5,564 nucleotides of DNA from Desulfomicrobium sp. (lineage in GTDB: Bacteria; Desulfobacterota; Desulfovibrionia; Desulfovibrionales; Desulfomicrobiaceae). The notes beneath the pieces are model-generated. The model was given only the letters and a program-made list of their open reading frames with translations. It ran no database searches and had not been told where the DNA came from. Positions within the stretch are counted from its first letter, which is position 1. Every line of letters starts with the position of its first letter. The stretch is from positions 1-5,564 of the forward strand of contig DPKT01000317.1 in the NCBI GenBank assembly GCA_003542385.1, read 5' to 3'. Below are positions 1-5,481 of this stretch, in pieces. A program made the position numbers and the translations under genes.

Positions 1-533
1 CGGCAGATGGCCCCGTCGCTGACCGGGTAGGCCTCGCGGCAGACCGGACAGGCCTCGATGCGGGTCATGTGCGCATGCCCCAGCAGACGCGGCTGGACCG
101 TGACCTTCTGCAGGCGCAGGATGCTGTCTCCGGCGTCCTCGATTTCGCGGAAAAGGGCCTCGGTGTCCTGCTCCTTCTTGGGCGTGAGCTTCAGGAACCA
201 GCCCTTGATGTTGGGCCAGGCTTCGAGCTTGTCCAGGTCCACGCTGACGCGAACCCCTTCGCCCGTGTACTTGTCGAACAGGGACACGGCATAGCGGCCG
301 AGATTGACGATCTTCATCCAGTTGTTGCCGGTGCTGCACAGGGTCAGGAGCTGCACGGCGTCGGGCAGGCATTTCTTGCTCTCGACCACGGCCTCGAAGA
401 GGATGCCCGCCGGCAGGGCGGCCTTGGCCATCTCGACCATGTACCCGCCGATCAGCAGGCCCGGGGCGGGGTAGCCGTGGAACGCGGCGGCCCTGTCCTT
501 GAATTCCTGGAAGGTGTAGTGTCCAATATTCAT
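1..533 (-). CDS. FmdE-family zinc-ribbon protein (3' end missing)
   Basis: The gene reads leftwards from an ATG at 533-531 and stays open to the window edge, giving 177 complete codons without a stop; the C-terminus lies outside. The start (MNIGHYTFQEF) is supported by GAGG at 539-542, 5 nt upstream. The N-terminal ~100 residues match the FmdE domain (PF02663) named after formylmethanofuran dehydrogenase operons: FHGYPAPGLLIGG at ~18-30 corresponds to the FHGHxCPG signature, followed by KKCLPDAVQLLTLCSTGNNW (~53-72, with C55 and C66) and a NLGRYAVSLFDKYTGEG stretch. CPVC at 162-165 and a further Cys at 177 mark the start of a C-terminal zinc ribbon. The Cys of the classical signature is Ala here (A23). 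FmdE proteins are linked to molybdenum/tungsten enzyme and C1 metabolism, but their biochemical role outside methanogens is not settled, so I assign family only. It is probably cytoplasmic, as no signal peptide is visible. Confidence 0.85.
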   Translation of the reverse strand, partial: MNIGHYTFQEFKDRAAAFHGYPAPGLLIGGYMVEMAKAALPAGILFEAVVESKKCLPDAVQLLTLCSTGNNWMKIVNLGRYAVSLFDKYTGEGVRVSVDLDKLEAWPNIKGWFLKLTPKKEQDTEALFREIEDAGDSILRLQKVTVQPRLLGHAHMTRIEACPVCREAYPVSDGAIC

Positions 534-540
534 GAATACC

Positions 541-564
541 TCACGATTTGAGAAAGTTTCGTGA
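541..564 (-). promoter_or_regulatory. Inverted repeat overlapping the ribosome binding site of the FmdE-family gene
   Basis: Perfect 6-bp arms TCACGA (541-546) and TCGTGA (559-564) flank a 12-nt centre. In the minus-strand transcript the second arm ends inside the GAGG Shine-Dalgarno (539-542), so a hairpin would partly cover the ribosome binding site. As DNA it could equally be a repressor operator. I see no convincing -35/-10 pair in 565-660, so the promoter of this gene is unresolved. Function is inference; only the symmetry is seen. Confidence 0.4.
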
Positions 565-660
565 CCGGGAAGACCTAGCAGGTGGGGCGGCAAAAGAGAA
601 GCTTGTGAAAAAGATTCGGAGCGCGGCGGTTCTTCGGGGCCTCCCATCGGCTGGCGCCCC

Positions 661-693
661 AAAACAAAAAAGCCGGTCGCGATGACCGGCTTT
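661..693 (-). terminator. Rho-independent terminator of the tRNA operon
   Basis: On the minus strand a perfect 10-bp stem (AAAGCCGGTC with GACCGGCTTT, arms at 684-693 and 669-678) closes a 5-nt loop and runs into a T-rich tail (TTTTTTGTTTT, 671 down to 661). It starts 6 nt after the encoded CCA of tRNA-Thr, exactly where the end of the tRNA transcript is expected. This is textbook intrinsic terminator structure. Confidence 0.92.
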
Positions 694-699
694 GATGTC

Positions 700-775
700 T
701 GGAGCCCACAAGCAGGATTGAACTGCTGACCTCGTCCTTACCAAGGACGCGCTCTGCCGACTGAGCTATGTGGGC
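700..775 (-). tRNA. tRNA-Thr (anticodon GGT)
   Basis: The minus strand folds as a complete cloverleaf. The acceptor stem GCCCACA/TGTGGGC is followed by discriminator T and an encoded CCA (700-702). The D arm is GCTC/GAGC, the anticodon stem CGTCC/GGACG encloses loop TTGGTAA, and the T arm AGCAG/CTGCT encloses TTCAATC. The anticodon is GGT, which reads ACC and ACU threonine codons. The body is 73 nt, or 76 nt with CCA. It is the second, promoter-distal gene of a two-tRNA operon, 7 nt after tRNA-Pro. Confidence 0.96.
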
Positions 776-782
776 TTGTGTC

Positions 783-859
<77 letters not shown>

Positions 860-872
860 ACACGAGAAGACG

Positions 873-901
873 CTTCTATGGAGAGCACCGGTCTTTGTCA
901 A
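873..901 (-). promoter_or_regulatory. Sigma-70-type promoter of the tRNA-Pro/tRNA-Thr operon
   Basis: The minus strand carries a perfect -35 box TTGACA (896-901), a 17-bp spacer and a -10 box TAGAAG (873-878, 4 of 6 matches to TATAAT). Transcription should start near 866, about 7 nt before the tRNA-Pro 5' end. The bases after the -10 box (CGTC) are GC-containing, the kind of discriminator often seen at stringently controlled stable-RNA promoters; that regulatory reading is inference. Confidence 0.82.
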
Positions 902-948
902 ACACTTTTTTGCGGGATTTTGTCGGAATGTTTCGATGCGGAAGTGGG

Positions 949-983
949 CATCGGGGCGCCCGCATTGGCCGGCCGCCCCGATG
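949..983 (-). terminator. GC-rich hairpin after the chemoreceptor gene, probable transcription end
   Basis: A perfect 10-bp inverted repeat, CATCGGGGCG (949-958) with CGCCCCGATG (974-983), encloses a 15-nt loop that itself contains the palindrome GGCCGGCC. It begins about 9 nt after the chemoreceptor stop codon. Neither strand has a T run after it, so it is not a canonical intrinsic terminator. It may protect the mRNA 3' end or act with Rho, and it separates the chemoreceptor from the tRNA promoter. Confidence 0.5.
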
Positions 984-992
984 TGTGCCGGA

Positions 993-3062
993 CTAGATCT
1001 TGAAACGGGAAACCTGCTCGCGCAGGCGTTCCGCCAATCGGGACAGCTCGGCTGCGCTTGCCTGAACGGTCTGGCTGCTGGTCGTCATCTCGTCCGACGC
1101 GGCGCGGACCTTTTCGATGTCCTGGCTCACGGAGCGCGTCATGGCCGAGCTGGCGGCCACGTTGGAGTTGATCTCCGTGATGCCCGCCGAGGCCTGGCCG
1201 ACGTTTTCGGCGATGTCTCGGGTGGTCACGGATTGCTCCTCTACCGCCGCGGCGATGGTGCCGACGATGTCGTTCATTTCGCCGATGACTCCGCTGATGT
1301 CGGATATGTCGTGCACGGTCTGGGTTGTCACGGACTGGATTGCGGAGATCCGGTCCCGGATGTCCTCGGTGGCGTGGGCCGTCTGCTGGGCCAGTTCCTT
1401 GATCTCGTTGGCCACCACGGCGAAGCCGCGCCCTGCCTCGCCGGCGCGGGCGGCCTCGATGGTGGCGTTCAGGGCCAGCAGGTTGGTCTGGGAGGAGATG
1501 GCCGTGATGGTCGCGGTCACGGCGTTGATCTCCCGGGCCGCCTCGCCGAGCTCGTTGACCCGTCCCGAAGCCCCCTGCGCCTTGACCACGGCGCTCGACG
1601 TCGTGTTCTTGGCCCGCTCGGAGTTCTGGGCGATCTCCTGGATCGTGGCCGACATTTCCTCGGCCGCTGCCGCCACGGTGTTCATGTTGATGGCGGCCTG
1701 CTCCATGGCCGCGGACACGGATGTCATGTTGTCCGTGACGCCGGCCGTGGCCCTGCTGACGGCGTTGGCCATGGTCGCGGTCTGGTTCGACCCGGCGGTC
1801 ATCTGGGTGGAGATGCTCGACAGTTCCGTGGACGCGGCCGCCAGGGCCTGGGTCGCCGCGGTGATTTCCCCGAGCATTTCCTTGGTCCGGCCGACCATGG
1901 TGTTCATGGCGCCTGCAAGGTGGCCGATGGCGTCGCGGGCCGGGTGGCTGAAGGTCATGGTGTAGTCGCCTTCGGCCACCTTGAGGCTCTGTTCGGCGAT
2001 GCGGTTCAGCGGTCGGGTGATGGTCCGCACCAGCACGATGGTGACCAGGATGCCGAAGAGCATCGCTCCCGCCCCGACGAGGAGGGTCTTGATGACGATC
2101 TTCCGGTCGATGCCCTGGACCATCTGCACGTGGTTCAGACCGACCGCGATATGCCAGTCCCAGGGCTCGAAATACCGGGTGTAGGTGATCTTCCTGTCGC
2201 CGTTCCACTCGTATTCGAGGAATCCTTCCTTATGGCCGCGGAAGGCCTCTCCGATGCCCGGCTGTTCAAAGATGTTCTTGCCTTCGAGGGTGGGGTGGAT
2301 GAGCACGTCGCCCTTGGACGTGTACACGAAAAAGTAGCCCACTCCGGCTGCCTTGGTCGTGTTGATCATGTCCCGCAGTTGCGGCGTGAGAATCCTGCGC
2401 CCCACGAAGAGGACGGCCACGATCTGGTCGTCGGCGTTGCGCACGGGCTTGTAGCTGGTCACGTACCAGTCGTCGACCACGAAGGCCTTGCCGGTGAAGG
2501 TGTCCCCGTTCATGACGGTCTTGTAGACCGGGCTGTCGGAGGGGATGAAGGTGTCCACGGCCCGGTCGCTCTCGTTGATGCGGACGTTGGTGGACACGCG
2601 CAGGAGCTTTCCGTCGACGACCTGGAAAATGGTCGCAACGCCGCCCGTCATCTGCTGGATTTTGTCGACGATGCCCGTGTTGCCGTTCATGACCGTGCCG
2701 CCGAGCATCAGGCGCGGCATCCTGACCTGTTCCTGGGCCTTGGTCACCTGGTTGGTGATGGTCCGGTCGAGCATGTAGCTCGAGTCGAGGTCGAAGGTCC
2801 CGTACCGCTCCAGCTCGGCTTCCAGGATGATCATGTCTGTGGTGAGCTTTTCCTGCAGCAGGGAATCCTGCGTGCTGAGCGAGTTGAAGACCGAACTGGC
2901 AGTGCTTTCGACGGAATTCTTGCCCAGATCGAAGAGTCCCGTGCGGACATCGATCGTCGTCACCGCGATGACCAGGGCAAGGGACAGGGCCAGGATGGCC
3001 AGGATGCCCGTGAAGAGCTTGGTCGTGAATCTGATGGCTTGAATGTTCAAGGCGCCTCCCAT
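993..3062 (-). CDS. Methyl-accepting chemotaxis protein with periplasmic Cache sensor
   Basis: This is a 689-residue transmembrane chemoreceptor that should signal through CheW/CheA to the flagellar motor. A first membrane helix lies at ~16-36. A long periplasmic region (~37-324) follows, resembling a Cache_3-Cache_2 type sensor: see RVSTNVR, the DWYVTSYKPV block at ~198-207 and the GDVLIHPTLEGKNIF block at ~251-265. The second helix is at ~325-346, then a HAMP domain (~347-399, TRPLNRIAEQ, GHLAGAMN). The cytoplasmic signalling domain (~400-689) contains the conserved hairpin tip SSQTNLLALNATIEAARAGE and GRGFAVVANEIKELA (~523-557). The protein ends in SRFKI with no NWETF-like CheR/CheB tether. 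The ligand cannot be read from sequence. The ATG at 3062 has no Shine-Dalgarno; GGGAGG at 3055-3060 lies within the first codons and would better serve TTG at 3050-3048, giving MNIQAIRF. The gene is separated from the HAD gene by 104 bp with its own candidate promoter. Confidence 0.96.
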   Translation of the reverse strand: MGGALNIQAIRFTTKLFTGILAILALSLALVIAVTTIDVRTGLFDLGKNSVESTASSVFNSLSTQDSLLQEKLTTDMIILEAELERYGTFDLDSSYMLDRTITNQVTKAQEQVRMPRLMLGGTVMNGNTGIVDKIQQMTGGVATIFQVVDGKLLRVSTNVRINESDRAVDTFIPSDSPVYKTVMNGDTFTGKAFVVDDWYVTSYKPVRNADDQIVAVLFVGRRILTPQLRDMINTTKAAGVGYFFVYTSKGDVLIHPTLEGKNIFEQPGIGEAFRGHKEGFLEYEWNGDRKITYTRYFEPWDWHIAVGLNHVQMVQGIDRKIVIKTLLVGAGAMLFGILVTIVLVRTITRPLNRIAEQSLKVAEGDYTMTFSHPARDAIGHLAGAMNTMVGRTKEMLGEITAATQALAAASTELSSISTQMTAGSNQTATMANAVSRATAGVTDNMTSVSAAMEQAAINMNTVAAAAEEMSATIQEIAQNSERAKNTTSSAVVKAQGASGRVNELGEAAREINAVTATITAISSQTNLLALNATIEAARAGEAGRGFAVVANEIKELAQQTAHATEDIRDRISAIQSVTTQTVHDISDISGVIGEMNDIVGTIAAAVEEQSVTTRDIAENVGQASAGITEINSNVAASSAMTRSVSQDIEKVRAASDEMTTSSQTVQASAAELSRLAERLREQVSRFKI

Positions 3063-3068
3063 CTGTGG

Positions 3069-3089
3069 GTACTACGGATATTGTAGTAC
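3069..3089. promoter_or_regulatory. Inverted repeat directly upstream of the chemoreceptor gene, possible operator
   Basis: Perfect 7-bp arms GTACTAC (3069-3075) and GTAGTAC (3083-3089) surround a 7-nt AT-rich centre. The repeat lies 6 nt upstream of the annotated ATG and just downstream of a candidate -10 box, where it could bind a dimeric regulator over the transcription start or form a leader hairpin. A TACAAT -10-like hexamer (3080-3085, minus strand) falls inside it but has no good -35 partner. Only the symmetry is directly visible. Confidence 0.4.
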
Positions 3090-3090
3090 T

Positions 3091-3119
3091 TTTCTATCCA
3101 AGAAATAAGTAATGATCAA
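3091..3119 (-). promoter_or_regulatory. Candidate sigma-70 promoter of the chemoreceptor gene
   Basis: On the minus strand TTGATC (3114-3119) and TAGAAA (3091-3096) stand 17 bp apart, each matching 4 of 6 consensus bases, in an AT-rich island that contrasts with the GC-rich genes around it. Transcription would begin within the inverted repeat at 3069-3089. No sigma-28 (FliA) type site was recognised. This is a weak match offered on position and spacing. Confidence 0.35.
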
Positions 3120-3125
3120 CATTAC
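3098..3125 (-). terminator. Weak intrinsic terminator candidate after the HAD gene
   Basis: In the minus-strand transcript GTAATG (3120-3125) pairs with CATTAC (3109-3114) across a 5-nt loop, and TTATTTCTT follows. The stem is short and AT-rich, so termination would be partial at best. It lies ~40 nt beyond the HAD stop and overlaps the candidate -35 box for the chemoreceptor, so the same bases may end one unit and start the next. Confidence 0.3.
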
Positions 3126-3166
3126 GATCAGGGGCGGATTCACATCGGGCGAGAACGCGAACCAGA

Positions 3167-3637
3167 TCAGAAGCGCAGTGTGGCCTTGAGCCTCGAAGGG
3201 TGCAGGAGCAGGTCCAGCCCGGCCTCGATGCCGGGAACGACGATGTGAGCCGCGTTCAAGGTCGCCATTGCCACGCCCTCGGGCTGGAGCACGGCCACGG
3301 CCAGGCCGGCTTCGCGGAGCATTTCCGCGTCGTTGTTGCCGTTTCCCATGCAGGCGCAGGACTGCGGGCCCAGGGCGCGGACGAAGTCGGCCTTTGCCTT
3401 TCGTTCGTCGCCGGGTTCGAGGATGTGCACGGTCTGGTCGCCCGTCCCAAAGGTCGAGCGTACGGTGCCGAAGGTGTCGGCCGTGAGGATGTGCGTGTTC
3501 AGGACTGCGCCGAGCTGGGTCAGGCGCGAGAGGACGCCGGGCTGGATGCGCCCGTCCAGGGCCAGAGTGCCGTTGTAGTCCAGGACGAGGTGGTGCAGCG
3601 TCAGGCGGCCGAAGCCGGGGATGTCGAGTTCGATCAT
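3167..3637 (-). CDS. Small HAD-superfamily protein, soluble P-type-ATPase-like
   Basis: A 156-residue HAD-fold protein resembling the stand-alone 'soluble P-type ATPase' group (COG4087-like). It opens with MIELDIPGFGRL. Motif I is DYNGTLALDG (D20 the likely phosphoacceptor), motif II is LTADTFGT (T52), motif III is one of the lysines in ERKAKADF (K80 or K82), and motif IV is GNGNND (98-103). Motif I has Asn, not Asp, two residues after the nucleophile. P-type ATPases (DKTGT) also lack that acid, which argues for ATPase-like rather than phosphatase chemistry. There are no membrane segments and no room for a cap domain, so it is probably cytoplasmic. The substrate is unknown. The ATG at 3637-3635 overlaps the TGA of the diguanylate cyclase (ATGA), with GGCGGGA just upstream, so translation is probably coupled. 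The reading frame stays open further upstream, but that part lies antiparallel-frame-shifted inside the cyclase gene and looks like a shadow. Confidence 0.9.
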   Translation of the reverse strand: MIELDIPGFGRLTLHHLVLDYNGTLALDGRIQPGVLSRLTQLGAVLNTHILTADTFGTVRSTFGTGDQTVHILEPGDERKAKADFVRALGPQSCACMGNGNNDAEMLREAGLAVAVLQPEGVAMATLNAAHIVVPGIEAGLDLLLHPSRLKATLRF

Positions 3638-4926
3638 GGTCCCGCCTTGCCGGCCGGCATGGCGGTGTGGCCGCCGCCGGGGCATGGTTGGTGGTTTTGC
3701 GTGCGGGGCGCGGTCTTCTCCTCGTACATGCGGTGGTCCGCGGCGCGGATCAGTTCGTCCAGACTCTGGTCCGGCCTGTGGCGGCTGACGCCCACGGAGG
3801 CCGATATGCCGAGCCGCGTGTCCATGCCGCACAGGGCCGCGACATCGATTTCGTCCAGGGTCTGGCGCAGGCGCTGCACGAAGCACGCGGTCATGTCCGC
3901 ATCCGTGTCCGGCAGCAGGATGACGAACTCGTCGCCGCCCATGCGCACGAAGATGTCGTATTTGCGCACCATGCCCCTGATGGCCCGGGCCACCCCCACC
4001 AGAACCAGATCGCCGGCCTCGTGGCCCAGGGTGTCGTTGACGGCCTTGAAGCCGTTCAGGTCGATGAAGAGCAGGTGCACGGGGAGCCCCTTGCGCACGG
4101 CGAAGTCCAGGATGCGCGGGGCGTGCCGCTCCAGGTAGGCGCGGTTGTTCACGCCGGTCAGGGCGTCGCGCACGGTAAGTTCTTCGAGCTGGGCGTGCTC
4201 CAGGGCCGTGATCAGGGTGCAGGCCAGGATGTCGCAGAAGTGGCCGAGGAAATCCGTGGCCTTGTCCGGGGCGTAGCGCTCGGGGTCGGGGTCGTAGGCC
4301 GAGACGATGCCGATGGTCTTGCCCTGCTGGTATTTGTGCCCGAGAGCGAAAATGAAGCAGGACCCTTGCGGCGGGTCGCTTTCGAGGCCAAGGAAGAAGC
4401 CCGGCGTCTCGATGCGCCCGACCTCGCCGAGGAAGAGACGCGGCGCATGGGGCGTGGGCGAGAACTGCCTGATGCGTTCGCGGATGGTCCGGGCCGGGGC
4501 GTGCTCGATGCCGTCCGGGATGCGTCCCTCGAAGATGTCCCGGTCGAGGATCAGGTGCAGGGTGTGGAGGTTGCGGAGCTTGCGGATGGAATCGAGGATC
4601 GCGGGGAGGTCTTCCAGGCGCTTGACCTGCTGGACCAGGTCGATGGTCCCGCGGAAGGTCTCGAAGGTGTCCAGCAGGGCCTTGTAGGAGGCCACCATGG
4701 CGTCGAAGCCGCCCTTGGAAACCTTGAGACGCTGACGCAGGTCCTCGTTCTCGTCGATCACGCGTTTGGCCGGAGAGGGGGCGTGAATGATCCGCTCCCT
4801 GATCCAGGCCCCCAGGGCCTTGAGGTTCGTGCGCAGGCTCCGGGCATCACCCAGGCCGGCGCTGGCCTCGACGGCGGACATGAGGTCCCGCATCTCGGCC
4901 AGCAGGGCGTTCGGGTTGCGCGCCAT
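3634..4926 (-). CDS. Soluble diguanylate cyclase with GAF/DUF484-like N-terminal domain
   Basis: A 430-residue cytoplasmic protein predicted to make cyclic di-GMP from two GTP. The N-terminal ~60 residues are helical and charged, ~60-95 could form a coiled linker, and ~95-245 resembles a GAF/DUF484-type sensory domain. No membrane helix is visible. The GGDEF domain spans ~250-405: DALTGVNNRAYLE, the metal-binding FIDLNGFKAVND (D289), LGHEAGD (301-306), active site GGDEF (330-334) and SASVGVS (~375-381). RKYD (321-324) stands exactly five residues before GGDEF, so the inhibitory I-site appears intact and product feedback is expected. A Gly/Pro-rich tail of ~25 residues ends the protein. The gene begins 10 nt after the peroxiredoxin stop with no good Shine-Dalgarno, and its TGA overlaps the HAD start. 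Its input signal cannot be read from sequence. Confidence 0.94.
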   Translation of the reverse strand: MARNPNALLAEMRDLMSAVEASAGLGDARSLRTNLKALGAWIRERIIHAPSPAKRVIDENEDLRQRLKVSKGGFDAMVASYKALLDTFETFRGTIDLVQQVKRLEDLPAILDSIRKLRNLHTLHLILDRDIFEGRIPDGIEHAPARTIRERIRQFSPTPHAPRLFLGEVGRIETPGFFLGLESDPPQGSCFIFALGHKYQQGKTIGIVSAYDPDPERYAPDKATDFLGHFCDILACTLITALEHAQLEELTVRDALTGVNNRAYLERHAPRILDFAVRKGLPVHLLFIDLNGFKAVNDTLGHEAGDLVLVGVARAIRGMVRKYDIFVRMGGDEFVILLPDTDADMTACFVQRLRQTLDEIDVAALCGMDTRLGISASVGVSRHRPDQSLDELIRAADHRMYEEKTAPRTQNHQPCPGGGHTAMPAGKAGP

Positions 4927-4936
4927 GGCGATCGGT

Positions 4937-5416
4937 TCAGGCCAGGGACTGCAGCGTCGCCAACACTTCGGCTGCGTGCCCGGCGGCCTTGACCTCGGGC
5001 CAGGCGTGTCGGACCACTCCGGCCGGGTCGATGAGGAAGGTCGAGCGGGCCACGCCCATGTATTCCTTGCCGTAGTTCTTCTTCAGGCGCCACGCCCCGA
5101 AGTGCTCCAGGACCTGGTGGTCCGGGTCGCTCAGGAGGTCGACCTGCAGTTCGTGCTTGCCCGTGAAATTCTGGTGGGATTTGACCGAGTCGGGGCTCAT
5201 GCCTAGGACCACGGCGTTCAGGGCCGCGAAACTCTCCTTCAGGGCCGAGAACTCCTGGGCCTCGACCGTGCAGCCCGGCGTGTTGTCCTTGGGATAGAAG
5301 TAGAGGACCACCCATTTGCCCCGGTGGTCTTCCAGGCGGACGTCGGAGCCGGAGGTGCTCTTCAGGCAGAAGGACGGGGCCGGTTCGCCGGGAGTTGGAA
5401 TCTTGAAATCCATCAT
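4937..5416 (-). CDS. bcp: Bcp/PrxQ-type peroxiredoxin
   Basis: A 159-residue thiol peroxidase that should reduce hydrogen peroxide and organic hydroperoxides in the cytoplasm, with thioredoxin or another thiol as reductant. The thioredoxin fold is clear: PGEPAPSFCL near the N-terminus, YFYPKDNTPGCTVEAQEF with the peroxidatic Cys at C49 and catalytic Thr at T46, SDPDHQVLEHFG, and ARSTFLID carrying the active-site Arg (R124). E. coli Bcp has a resolving Cys five residues after the peroxidatic one; here that place is Gln (Q54). The only other Cys is C17. I chose the ATG at 5416-5414 because AAGGAG (5423-5428) sits 6 nt upstream; an in-frame ATG ten codons earlier (5446) has no such site. The diguanylate cyclase follows 10 nt downstream, suggesting co-transcription. 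Confidence 0.94.
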   Translation of the reverse strand: MMDFKIPTPGEPAPSFCLKSTSGSDVRLEDHRGKWVVLYFYPKDNTPGCTVEAQEFSALKESFAALNAVVLGMSPDSVKSHQNFTGKHELQVDLLSDPDHQVLEHFGAWRLKKNYGKEYMGVARSTFLIDPAGVVRHAWPEVKAAGHAAEVLATLQSLA

Positions 5417-5422
5417 GTGCAG

Positions 5423-5428
5423 CTCCTT
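5423..5428 (-). promoter_or_regulatory. Shine-Dalgarno that decides the peroxiredoxin start
   Basis: AAGGAG on the minus strand lies 6 nt before the ATG at 5416-5414. It falls inside the longer reading frame that begins at 5446, which favours the shorter protein starting MMDFKIP. A second ATG directly follows (5413-5411), but its spacing is slightly longer. Confidence 0.75.
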
Positions 5429-5435
5429 TGGGGAA

Positions 5436-5458
5436 TACGTACTCATGTGCTACGTAGC
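5436..5458. promoter_or_regulatory. Paired TACGTA palindromes upstream of the peroxiredoxin gene
   Basis: TACGTA occurs at 5436-5441 and 5451-5456, 15 bp from start to start; the second is extended to the 10-bp palindrome GCTACGTAGC (5449-5458). They lie between the flavoprotein stop and the peroxiredoxin Shine-Dalgarno, where an operator would be expected. A loosely -35-like TTGCAC (minus strand, 5474-5479) is 17 bp before the second TACGTA, but the -10 match is poor. No known regulator motif is recognised. Confidence 0.25.
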
Positions 5459-5481
5459 CCATCCCCGAGGGGCGTGCAAGC

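Noticed and set aside
69..551. Plus-strand open frame of 160 codons at the left end
   Set aside because: It is antisense to the FmdE-family gene, whose motifs, start codon and ribosome binding site are clear.
898..2208. Minus-strand open frame of 436 codons in another frame within the chemoreceptor
   Set aside because: Arg/Gly/His-rich shadow on the same strand as the chemoreceptor, with no recognisable domain and no ribosome binding site noted.
3667..4992. Plus-strand open frame of 441 codons antisense to the diguanylate cyclase
   Set aside because: Shadow of the cyclase, which has every expected GGDEF motif; the antisense peptide has no recognisable motif.
4758..5462. Minus-strand open frame of 234 codons overlapping the peroxiredoxin and cyclase
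   Set aside because: Composition is Pro/Gly/Arg-rich and it overlaps two strongly supported genes in a different frame.
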